Shown here piece after piece: positions 7,704 to 14,347 of a stretch of DNA of 14,437 nucleotides; positions within the stretch are counted from its first letter, which is position 1, and every line of letters begins with the position of its first letter. The position numbers were made by a program, and so were the translations under genes. The notes under the pieces are model-generated. The model was not told the origin of the DNA, did no database searches, and saw nothing but the letters and a program-made list of their open reading frames with translations. Source of the DNA: Richelia sp. UBA3308 (GTDB taxonomy: Bacteria > Cyanobacteriota > Cyanobacteriia > Cyanobacteriales > Nostocaceae); contig DESS01000318.1 in NCBI GenBank assembly GCA_002361335.1, positions 1 to 14,437 on the forward strand, given 5' to 3'.

Positions 7704-7771
7704 GTTAGGAGTTAGGAGTTAGGAGTTAGGAGTTAGGAAGCCCGAAGTTAGGAGTTAGGAGTTAGGAGTTA
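7704..7771. repeat. Heptamer STRR array, unit GTTAGGA
   Basis: Five perfect GTTAGGA units run from 7704 to 7738. The 8-base interruption AGCCCGAA follows, then three more units (7747-7767) and a partial GTTA. Heptanucleotide STRRs of this kind are known from Calothrix and other heterocystous cyanobacteria. Copy number is a likely point of strain variation. Confidence 0.95.
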
Positions 7772-7828
7772 ATATTTATATCAAATAACAAAAAAAATAC
7801 CTAACTATCGCTAACCCTATTATTGTCA

Positions 7829-7854
7829 ATCCAAAATCTAAAATCTAAAATTCG
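7829..7854. repeat. CCAAAATC-type spacer repeat
   Basis: CCAAAATCT is followed by two further AAAATCT/AAAATTC units immediately before the PEP-CTERM gene stop codon (its 3' side). The same motif recurs at 5344-5385 and 9001-9025. Such runs are common in Nostocales spacers; no function is evident. Confidence 0.5.
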
Positions 7855-7855
7855 A

Positions 7856-8602
7856 TTACTGTGTCTTCTTAGCTTTTTTCCGAGAAATCAAATAAATGCC
7901 AACTATAGATAAACCTACCGCAAAACCTGATTCAGGAACCTTTTTGCGTTTGGGAACTTTGTTAATTTGAGCATAAATTGAGGCTGTAGTTGTTTCTTGT
8001 TCAAGTACCCGGAATTCGCTAACATATGTTGTACCGTTATCTTGACTGAATCCAGTTAAAGATAAAGTATATTCATCGCCACCATAGGTAAAACTAGGTT
8101 TAACTTCATTGTTCGTAACATATAAAAAATCTGCGTCTTCTTCTGGATCGACAAATTTATTGATAGTATTTTTTAGAGAAAATTCATAGTCAAATTCATA
8201 GTTCAAAACTTTGTCAAGCTCAGTTGGTTTATTAAATGATAAACCTAACTTAAGAGGCACATATTCTACGCTTGTACCTAAAAGTACCGTACCGTTGCGA
8301 TAGGTTAAATCACCTATCTTAAACAAAGAATCAGTATCGGTAGAAAAAGAATTTCCTTCAAATACAAGCTTATTAGAAGAGGCATTTTTAAAAGGGGTTG
8401 GATCTCCCCAAGTAAATTCATTTGTTCCCACACCATTATAAATAGGGTCAGTATTTATGCTTTCTGGAACCGGTTCTCCCCATTTACCACTAATGTTACC
8501 TGAAAAAATAACAGCTTTCGCTTGATTGGAGAAACCTATTACACTTAAAGCCGCAACTGCAAACGGAAATACAGCTATATTAAACAAGGAATTTAATTTC
8601 AT
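7856..8602 (-). CDS. PEP-CTERM protein, probable choice-of-anchor K type
   Basis: A 248-residue exported protein. Residues 1-30 are a Sec signal peptide: Lys2, a hydrophobic core (8-23), and probable cleavage after the AKA at 28-30. The C-terminus carries a PEP-CTERM sorting signal: VPES at 222-225, a short membrane segment about 227-239 (ending IYLIS) and a basic tail RKKAKKTQ. The middle (SGKWGEP, YNGVGTNEFTWGDP, LVFEGNSF, FKIGDLTYRNGT, DADFLYV, YTLSLTGF) resembles the choice-of-anchor K domain, recalled and not searched. Such proteins are processed by exosortase and end up at the cell surface or in the exopolysaccharide matrix. An upstream TTG (8632) is in frame, but the ATG at 8602 is chosen because GGAG (8610-8613) lies 7 bases before it and the signal peptide then begins properly. 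It is monocistronic. Confidence 0.85.
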   Translation of the reverse strand: MKLNSLFNIAVFPFAVAALSVIGFSNQAKAVIFSGNISGKWGEPVPESINTDPIYNGVGTNEFTWGDPTPFKNASSNKLVFEGNSFSTDTDSLFKIGDLTYRNGTVLLGTSVEYVPLKLGLSFNKPTELDKVLNYEFDYEFSLKNTINKFVDPEEDADFLYVTNNEVKPSFTYGGDEYTLSLTGFSQDNGTTYVSEFRVLEQETTTASIYAQINKVPKRKKVPESGFAVGLSIVGIYLISRKKAKKTQ

Positions 8603-8609
8603 ATTTAGG

Positions 8610-8613
8610 CTCC
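8610..8613 (-). promoter_or_regulatory. Shine-Dalgarno GGAG fixing the PEP-CTERM start
   Basis: GGAG lies 7 bases before the ATG at 8602. A second AGGAG (8616-8620) is close behind. Both are inside the region that would be coding if the upstream TTG were used, which supports the shorter protein. Confidence 0.7.
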
Positions 8614-8682
8614 AACTCCTATAAGGGAGCAATGAACATACTAATAATCCGTCTACATTAGTAAAAACACGTACATTTCGCC

Positions 8683-8700
8683 AAGACTTATTGAAGTCTT
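8683..8700. promoter_or_regulatory. Perfect inverted repeat upstream of the PEP-CTERM gene
   Basis: AAGACTT (8683-8689) and AAGTCTT (8694-8700) are exact reverse complements around ATTG. Related half-sites follow at once (CTTCAT at 8699-8704 and again within 8709-8713). The cluster lies about 80-110 bases upstream of the ATG, a reasonable place for a transcription factor operator. No regulator is recognised from the site. Confidence 0.35.
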
Positions 8701-9000
8701 CATGAAAACTTCATATTTAGGGGGAGATTATTATAAATACTTTTAACTTCGGAACTTTTTTTGAATAAGTCTTTTTTACTTACCTAAGTAATATATGATT
8801 AATCTAATACAAGCATATAGCTTAGATGATTATATCACTAATAAAAGTTTTTAAGTAGCAAAAAACAAGTATTACTTATGTATTTACACTTAATGATAAT
8901 ATGGGACATCTAAAAGTTATTGTCAAGTTGACTTCTGACTATCAATAAAGTATGTATAGAAAAGGGGACATGTCACCGGCTATAACTGCGACATATCTCG

Positions 9001-9025
9001 ATTTTGGATTTTGAATTTTGGATTG
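9001..9025. repeat. ATTTTGGATT-type spacer repeat
   Basis: Three related units, ATTTTGGATT, TTGAATTTT and TTGGATTG, run together here. On the minus strand this reads as the CCAAAATC motif also seen at 5373-5385 and 7829-7854. It lies about 85 bases past the chlP stop codon. Confidence 0.5.
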
Positions 9026-9070
9026 TTGTTAGGAAGGAAGAAAAACGGAATAATTAAAATACCGTCCACT

Positions 9071-9110
9071 TCCTTATCTCCTCATTTCCCCATCTCCCCA
9101 TCTCTTCACC
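9071..9110. repeat. Octamer STRR next to the chlP stop codon
   Basis: Five 8-base units, TCCTTATC, TCCTCATT, TCCCCATC, TCCCCATC and TCTTCACC, occupy these 40 bases. The central two are identical and the others degenerate. The last unit overlaps one base of the chlP stop codon, so the repeat abuts the gene directly on its 3' side. Confidence 0.75.
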
Positions 9111-10330
9111 TAGGGTGCAAGGGCGTTACCGCGAATTAAACTACCAATAGTTTTGGCAGTAATTTTCATTTGGGTAATCGGGTTAGCTGGGACAACTGTT
9201 TTATATAAATAGCTGTCAAAAGTCAACCTTTGAACATCGCGATCGTCACACATTTCCACAAATGCTTCGCGGGTTGCGTCGGAACGATAGAATACGTTTT
9301 GCAAGATGTCAAGTACTTTGTAAGTAAGACCGTATTTTTTATCCCAGCGCTTCAAGTAGATTTTTAAATCGGCTTCCTTTGGAATAGACTGTCCACCATT
9401 GGAGACTTCCACAATAGTTTCGGCACACATCCGTCCAGATTTCGCAGCGAAGTAAATTCCTTCTCCGGATGACTTGGTGACATAACCTGCGGCATCACCT
9501 ACCAAAGCAATGCGCCCTACAACACGACGTGGACGAGGATGCTCGGGGATGGGGTGCGCTTCTACCTTAATAATGGAACCGCCAGCAAGTTTTCTGGCAG
9601 CACGAGCACGTATACCAGCTTGCAGTTGCTTAATGCTAGCTTTATTTACTTGCATTGTACCCGTACCGACGGCTACATGATCGTATTTGGGGAAAACCCA
9701 AGCATAGAAATCAGTAGAAACGTCATCGCCGACATACATTTCCGCCAAATCGTTGTAATAAACCATTTTATCTTCCGGAAGACGGATGCGCTCTTGGAAA
9801 GCAATGGCATAATTATAATCCCCAGCATCCATTTCCTTGGCGATACGGGAATTTGCACCGTCAGCACCGACTATTAAATCAACTTTTAGATTTTTATAAA
9901 TACCCCGTGCCCCGCCTGAACTATGGTCTACGTAATGTATTGTATAGGGGTCTGTATTATTTGTGGGAAAATCTAATTTATGAACCGTAGCATTAATTAA
10001 ATGAGCACCTAATTTAGCCGCCCGATTTCGCATGAAGCCATCTAAAACTTCACGGCGGCACATTCCAATATACTCATCTTGTTTTTCTAAATTAATATCA
10101 ACCTCCCGATTGGAGGGCGAAATCATCTTCATTTTCCGCACTTGACGGTCGATGATATCAGCCGGGAGGTCAAATTCGCTTACCATACACAGGGGTATAG
10201 CACCGCCGCAAGGTTTAGCATTATCTAACTTACGCTCAAATAGATAGGTTTCTATCCCTGCTTTCGCTAAAGTTTCAGCAGCAGATGAACCCGCAGGACC
10301 TGAGCCAACAACAGCAACCCTAAGTGTCAA
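9110..10330 (-). CDS. chlP: Geranylgeranyl diphosphate/geranylgeranyl-chlorophyll reductase
   Basis: ChlP reduces three double bonds of the geranylgeranyl chain with NADPH to give the phytyl group of chlorophyll a, and phytyl diphosphate for tocopherol and phylloquinone; it is a thylakoid-associated flavoprotein. With the start used here it has 406 residues, the usual cyanobacterial length. Visible features are the N-terminal FAD-binding VVGSGPAG (7-14), the PCGGAIP block (40-46), GADGANS (155-161) and the second FAD motif ALVGDAAGYVTKSSGEGIYFA split across 275-295. The start is TTG at 10330: it gives MTLRVAVVG as in relatives, and GGGAG (10338-10342) lies 7 bases before it. In-frame ATG (10366) and GTG (10396) would add 12 or 22 non-conserved residues. 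It is divergent from the CEAS-like gene and not in an operon. Confidence 0.95.
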   Translation of the reverse strand: MTLRVAVVGSGPAGSSAAETLAKAGIETYLFERKLDNAKPCGGAIPLCMVSEFDLPADIIDRQVRKMKMISPSNREVDINLEKQDEYIGMCRREVLDGFMRNRAAKLGAHLINATVHKLDFPTNNTDPYTIHYVDHSSGGARGIYKNLKVDLIVGADGANSRIAKEMDAGDYNYAIAFQERIRLPEDKMVYYNDLAEMYVGDDVSTDFYAWVFPKYDHVAVGTGTMQVNKASIKQLQAGIRARAARKLAGGSIIKVEAHPIPEHPRPRRVVGRIALVGDAAGYVTKSSGEGIYFAAKSGRMCAETIVEVSNGGQSIPKEADLKIYLKRWDKKYGLTYKVLDILQNVFYRSDATREAFVEMCDDRDVQRLTFDSYLYKTVVPANPITQMKITAKTIGSLIRGNALAP

Positions 10331-10337
10331 AGGTTTT

Positions 10338-10342
10338 CTCCC
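10338..10342 (-). promoter_or_regulatory. Shine-Dalgarno GGGAG fixing the chlP TTG start
   Basis: GGGAG stands 7 bases before the TTG at 10330. Neither upstream alternative start was seen to have an equally good match at the right distance, which supports the non-ATG start and 406-residue product. Confidence 0.6.
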
Positions 10343-10734
10343 ATACTTGACATTTCCTCGAAGCATGGTACCACGGAGTTTTGACCGTTTTTCCACTTTA
10401 CCCCGTTAATTTCATTGAATTGCAACATTCCTTAATGTTTCGATACTTTTATCAAGGTGAGAGATGAATGCCCCCAAAGTTAAAAATTTGATGTTCGCTT
10501 TTAGTTACTGGCAAGGTTCACAGAAAAATTTATCACAGGGTAATTCGTGAATAATCATCATGAGAAATAGGAATTTTTGTCTAGATTATGCTTCTAATTC
10601 AAGCTTTGACTAGCTTTGCGAAACCAAAGTTTTTTTTTAGGAATACAACATTAAGGTATATCAAATAATCCTTAAAAATAAGGAAAAAGCTTGTAAAGCG
10701 GAAGACATTATTTAATGAGATACCCCGGTTAATA

Positions 10735-10740
10735 TATACT
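10735..10740 (+). promoter_or_regulatory. Candidate -10 element of the CEAS-like gene
   Basis: TATACT matches the -10 consensus at five of six positions and is preceded by AATA. No good -35 hexamer stands 17 bases upstream. A transcript starting about 7 bases downstream would leave a leader of some 35 bases before the ATG at 10783, but under 10 before the in-frame TTG at 10756, which is one reason for choosing the ATG. Confidence 0.3.
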
Positions 10741-10782
10741 CATAATTTCACACAATTGCCAATCTTGTCGCCTTTATTAAAA

Positions 10783-12483
10783 ATGAAAAACGAAAATTCA
10801 CCAGTTAGAAAAACGGAGATTACAGGAGCTAAAATTCTTTTAGATAAATTATCCGAATTTGGTGTTAGGTATATATTTGCTATTCCGGGAAGAGAGTCGG
10901 AAGGTATTCTTTTCAATGAATCTCCGAATTTGCAAATAGTATTAACTTCTATAGAGTTAACTGCGGGTTTTGCTGCTTATGCTTGTGCAGTTGTTTCCGG
11001 TAAAACCCAAGCTGTATTTTCAACTCTTGGCCCAGGAGCAGCTAATTTGGCGAATGCGATTTATTCCTCTTATGCCGATAGAGTCCCGGTGGTATTTATT
11101 ACAGCGCAAGTAGAGCGTAATAAAATCTTCTATAACTATACTCATCAATGTATAGATGCGGTAAAAATGTATGATTCTGTTACCAAGTTTGCACATGAAA
11201 TATGTGATGTAAATGAGATAAATGATATTATTGAAAAAGCCTTTAAAATTACTCAAATAGAACCGAAGGGACCAGCATTAATCAGTATTCCTATCGATGT
11301 ACTTAAACAAACTACTTCTCAAATTTCTGTAAGTAATACACAAGATAAAACAATTATTAACCAAGATTTAAATAGTAGTTTAATAGATAAAGTCGTTGAG
11401 AAAATAGAGAATGCTAAGCAGCCATTAATTTATGCCGGAAATGAGGTTATTAGGTCAGGTAGTGTAGATTTAATCAAGTCCCTATGTGAAAATTATAATA
11501 TTCCTTTGGTATCTGCATATGATACAAAAGGAATTTTACCTGGCACACATCCACTTAACTACTTTACTTGTACTAGTTACGCAACAGGAATTTTAGGAAT
11601 TAATGCTGATGAAGTAATTTTTAGTCCCATAGATTGCTTGATCGCATTTGGTTATGATTGGAAAGATGATGTATTTCCAGATAAGCATTTTAGTTATGGA
11701 GTTGATAAAACTCTTATCAGTTTTTCCGGCATCATGCCAGACAAAATACGTTCTAAGTTCCTAAATATTCCAGGGAATCTTAGAGCAAATCTCAATATAT
11801 TATTAAATAAATTATCTGTAAAAAAACTGCCTTTAAAAAAACTATATGATATTTCTAGTGTAAAAAAAGCGGTTCAAAAAAAATTAGATGATATAGAAGC
11901 ACCATTAGGACTAATTAATATTAGTTCAGTCATCAATACAATTAACAAAACTCAAGCGGTTTTAGTCTCAGATATCGGAACTTTTAGACATTACGTTATA
12001 TTATTGGGTAACGCTATAAAACCAGGATACTTCTTAACTTCTGCTGGAAGTTCATCTTTTGGAACTGGATTACCTTTGGGTTTAGGAACTCGTTTGGCTT
12101 ATCCTGATAAAAATACTAAAATAGTAGTCTTAACTCGTGATGGAGGATTTAATTCTACTATCGGAGATTTAAGGACTTTAAAAAATCTCAATTTAAATAT
12201 AGTGATTGTTGTATTAAATAATGATAAAAATGGGTTAATTAATATTTATCAGCAGAAAGGACACGGAAAAACTTATTCTCCATCTGTTGCTCATGCAAAA
12301 GCTTCATTTGTGAAAATTGCCGAAGGTTATAATTGTCAAGCATTTAAAGCTTCTTCTAGCGAAGAATTTGAAACTATTATCAAAGAAGCTTTTGAAATAA
12401 ATGCTCCCGTTGTTATTGAAGTATCTGTTTATTATCCTCAAGAAGATATTGATCGATTGGTAAATAGTACGGATTTAGCCTAA
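10783..12483 (+). CDS. ThDP-dependent enzyme resembling N2-(2-carboxyethyl)arginine synthase (CEAS)
   Basis: A 566-residue three-domain ThDP enzyme of the acetolactate synthase superfamily. Features (ATG numbering): catalytic Glu58 in TSIELTAG, LGPGAANL (82-89), THQCIDAV (120-127), GYDWKDD (290-296), SDIGTFRHY (396-404), LTSAGSSSFGTG (418-429), and cofactor site RDGGF (452-456) with NND (479-481). THQC-D, GREsegILF, IGxFRHY and LTSAGxSSFG match remembered CEAS of the clavulanic acid pathway, not IlvB; Glu58, His121 and Gln122 fall one residue from Glu57, His120 and Gln121 there. CEAS joins L-arginine to a three-carbon unit from glyceraldehyde 3-phosphate. The true acceptor is unknown. Oddity: the first Gly of the GDG motif is Arg452 (codon CGT), while the Mg ligand Asp453 and Asn479/Asn480 remain. 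The ATG is preferred to TTG 10756; no Shine-Dalgarno is visible. No beta-lactam synthetase or clavaminate synthase gene is in the window. Confidence 0.82.
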   Translation: MKNENSPVRKTEITGAKILLDKLSEFGVRYIFAIPGRESEGILFNESPNLQIVLTSIELTAGFAAYACAVVSGKTQAVFSTLGPGAANLANAIYSSYADRVPVVFITAQVERNKIFYNYTHQCIDAVKMYDSVTKFAHEICDVNEINDIIEKAFKITQIEPKGPALISIPIDVLKQTTSQISVSNTQDKTIINQDLNSSLIDKVVEKIENAKQPLIYAGNEVIRSGSVDLIKSLCENYNIPLVSAYDTKGILPGTHPLNYFTCTSYATGILGINADEVIFSPIDCLIAFGYDWKDDVFPDKHFSYGVDKTLISFSGIMPDKIRSKFLNIPGNLRANLNILLNKLSVKKLPLKKLYDISSVKKAVQKKLDDIEAPLGLINISSVINTINKTQAVLVSDIGTFRHYVILLGNAIKPGYFLTSAGSSSFGTGLPLGLGTRLAYPDKNTKIVVLTRDGGFNSTIGDLRTLKNLNLNIVIVVLNNDKNGLINIYQQKGHGKTYSPSVAHAKASFVKIAEGYNCQAFKASSSEEFETIIKEAFEINAPVVIEVSVYYPQEDIDRLVNSTDLA

Positions 12484-12494
12484 TTATTTTTTTA

Positions 12495-12675
12495 CTATAT
12501 TTAGCCCACATTCTGCACGTCAAATTGTCCCATACAAAGTAATACGAAAATTATGATTAGCTTGGCAATTTTTTATGCACAAACACTTAATATTTTATAA
12601 TCTTTTGTTAATTAACCTACTTAGTTTTGGTAATCATTGCATGTGACATAGTGAAGCGCAGAATGTAGGATATAG
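12495..12675. repeat. MITE-like element with imperfect inverted ends
   Basis: The left end (12495 on) and the reverse complement of the right end (to 12675) share CTATAT, then after a small gap ACATTCTGC exactly (12508-12516 and 12658-12666), and further in TCA, TGTC, CAT and CAA at matching distances. About 24 of the 34 bases from ACATTCTGC inward agree. The 181-bp element has no coding sequence. It begins 12 bases after the CEAS-like stop codon. Confidence 0.6.
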
Positions 12676-12732
12676 CACAAAAAATCCTACCTAACTTAAA
12701 ATTATTGAACAAATTAAACACACTAAACAATA

Positions 12733-12840
12733 TACAGCATTTTGTAAGTAAATTAGGTACAAAAAAAGCTTCTAAAACTCTTGTAGTATGGGCATCCCTC
12801 GCCGTCCAAATGTACCGACAAAAAGATGAAATATGCTGTA
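12733..12840. repeat. 108-bp element with TACAGCAT ends (second repeat family, copy 2)
   Basis: Perfect 8-bp terminal inverted repeats, TACAGCAT (12733-12740) and ATGCTGTA (12833-12840), with a second inner pair GGTAC (12756-12760) and GTACC (12812-12816) at nearly equal distances. Its right 67 bases (12774-12840) match 5014-5080. Non-coding, so it would need an enzyme in trans to move. Confidence 0.65.
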
Positions 12841-12996
12841 AATAACTTTAATCGATATTATAAAAAAAAAATTGATAAATCATTATTGTATATTAATATT
12901 ATTTGTTTTGTATTTTATGATCTTGCCTTTGGAATCTAAAGTAATTATATACTAAATATAATTTTAAAAATACTATACAAATGTGGAAATTAATTA

Positions 12997-14150
12997 ATGG
13001 CTAATCATAGAAATATTTTTTATATAAATAAAATATTAATTATACAAAGATTAAAATTATTATTGTCTAGAATCAAGTATTTTTTGTCTACTCCGTCATT
13101 TTTAGTTGGTATTTGTTTAGCAATACTATCTGTTTTATTGATTCTATTACCATACTTATTTAGTCAAAAAAAAATAGAAGATGACTTATTTAATATATTT
13201 CAGAGTATCGGCTACGATTTATTTGGAGGAACTTGTGCTTTTTTAGCCTTCGATATTATTTTTGAACGATTCAAGAAAATTGAAGAAGACAGAGGTTTGA
13301 TCTTAGATTATTTCAATAAAAAAGAATTTATAAATGCAATAGGTAGAATTAATACTATAAGAAGAGATAAAAATACAGTTTTCATTAGAATTATGCAAGC
13401 ATGGACAAATTTATTAATCAATCAAGATGATAAAGAAGAGTTTAAAAATGCAATTATAGAATCACTGAAAACAAAAACTACCTTTATTCAAATTTTATTG
13501 CTTAATCCAGAAAATATAGATTTAGTAGAAGAACGTTCCGATGAATTGTCAAATCTGGGTATAAATGTAGAAGAAAATATTTATGCGAATATACGGGAGT
13601 TACAAATAATATACAAAATACTTCAAGATAATGGTTTAGAAGAAAGCATAGAAAGAATAGAAATAAAACTATATAATATAAATCCATCTATCGCTATTTA
13701 TATGTGTCCTCCTGATTTATTTGTAAATTTTATACGTAGGGGCAAATAACAATTAGAGGAGAACAGTTAAAATTACCTATAGATTCACCTATTAGTAGGT
13801 TTATTGAAGAACGGTTTAATGAAATCTGGGAAGATTATAAAAGTATATCTTTAGCCGATTTTCTCTACTTAGAATTAGAAGTTATTGAACAAAATACTAA
13901 TTCCAGTAATAAAATTAGATATCATCAAGTAAAATATGTAAAGCATGAAAATTTATACTATATACAACATCCCCATCTATTTTATAAGATTGCAAATAGA
14001 CGAGATATAATTATTGAAATTCTAGGGGAAAAACAATCTTTTAAACCAAAAAATATTATAGAAGAAGAAATAGATTCCAGTATTCTGAGCCGCTTCAAAA
14101 ATAAATATTCAGAAATAGAAAGATATTTTTTTATTCTCGAAATATTGTAG
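12997..14150 (+). pseudogene. Two-TM membrane protein gene split by a frameshift
   Basis: The first frame (12997-13749) gives 250 residues: two hydrophobic segments (about 34-54 and 68-88), then a soluble part containing IQILLLNPENIDLVEERSDEL-like sequence (164-184 region) and IAIYMCPPDLFVNFIRRG. It stops at TAA 13747. The minus-one frame is open from 13740 to the TAG at 14148-14150 with no internal stop, and continues the protein: GQITIRGEQLKLPID, ISRFIEERFNEIWED and on for 136 residues. The two frames meet at a run of four G (13739-13742); a fifth G would restore one protein of about 385 residues. I read this as a one-base loss or a sequencing error; programmed frameshifting is possible but unsupported. 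The ILLLNP...RS.DL region recalls uncharacterised cyanobacterial proteins with a PLD-like or TIR-like look; no function is assigned. The start ATG has only a weak GGA upstream. Codons are strongly A/T-biased. Confidence 0.75.
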
Positions 14151-14212
14151 TTTGATGAAAGTCAGTTTTGGAGATAATTATTAAAGTTTCCTAGTTTATC
14201 ATAGGTAAATCA

Positions 14213-14347
14213 ATATTACGGTTTTCGGTTGAGTGAAATACACTTCGGGAAACCTCACCCCGCTTCCGCCACCCCTCTCCAAAATATCGGAGAGGGGAAG
14301 GGGTGAGGTCAAATTTTGTACTTCATCCAACTGAAATTCGCTACATA
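14213..14347. repeat. MITE-like palindromic element, copy 2
   Basis: The second copy of the element at 4781-4924. It has a perfect outer stem ACCTCACCCC (14252-14261) with GGGGTGAGGT (14300-14309), and an inner stem CCCCTCTCC (14272-14280) with GGAGAGGGG (14289-14297) around an 8-base loop. The flanks are imperfect inverted ends, about 25 bases each (ATAT-TACGG-TTTC-GTTG on the left against the complement of CAACTGAAATTCGCTACATAT on the right). The right half is nearly identical to copy 1; the left half has diverged. Confidence 0.75.

Larger units (their letters stand above)
7518..7855. other. Intergenic region upstream of the ABC transporter
   Basis: No gene was found in these 338 bases. 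It contains a perfect 7-bp inverted repeat TATCAAA-ACTC-TTTGATA (7654-7671), the GTTAGGA heptamer array (7704-7771) and an AAAATCT run just after the PEP-CTERM gene stop (7829-7854). The inverted repeat lies about 140 bases upstream of the ABC transporter start and could be an operator or a weak hairpin; no promoter hexamers are clear. Confidence 0.5.
8603..9109. other. Intergenic region between chlP and the PEP-CTERM gene
   Basis: About 500 bases without a gene. The part next to the PEP-CTERM gene (8603-8720) should contain its promoter and holds a 7-bp inverted repeat. The middle (8720-8980) is AT-rich with nothing recognisable. The part next to chlP (8999-9110) contains two spacer repeats, listed separately. 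No hairpin terminator for chlP could be found. Confidence 0.55.
10331..10782. other. Divergent intergenic region between chlP and the CEAS-like gene
   Basis: About 450 bases that must contain promoters in both directions. Visible structures are a small inverted repeat AACATT-CCTT-AATGTT (10424-10439), a run of nine or ten T residues near 10630, and an inverted repeat TCCTTA-AAAA-TAAGGA (10669-10684). A -10-like TATACT lies at 10735-10740. No other gene is supported. Confidence 0.5.
12484..12996. other. Intergenic region with two small inverted-repeat elements
   Basis: These 513 bases hold no gene. Two non-coding elements with inverted ends sit side by side: 12495-12675 and 12733-12840, listed separately. 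A T run (12485-12493) follows the CEAS-like stop but has no clear hairpin before it. The last 150 bases before the two-TM gene are extremely AT-rich with several TATAAT-like hexamers, too many to choose a promoter. Confidence 0.6.

Noticed and set aside
7704..7771. CRISPR array
   Set aside because: The units are contiguous 7-mers without spacers, so this is an STRR and no cas genes are present.
10756..10782. TTG at 10756 as start of the CEAS-like gene
   Set aside because: It lacks a Shine-Dalgarno, adds nine non-conserved residues and would leave almost no leader after the only -10-like element.
10756..12483. Authentic acetolactate synthase large subunit (IlvB) or scytonemin ScyA
   Set aside because: The THQC-D and IGxFRHY motifs and the loop after the catalytic Glu fit CEAS better; no IlvN-type small subunit or scytonemin genes are adjacent.
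12495..12675. CRISPR-associated or Tn7-like transposon end
   Set aside because: The TGTC-containing ends briefly suggested this, but there are no repeated binding sites and no transposition genes in the window.
13502..13687. Minus-strand open frame inside the two-TM gene
   Set aside because: It is a shadow in AT-rich coding sequence; its product is a hydrophobic low-complexity string with no start signal.
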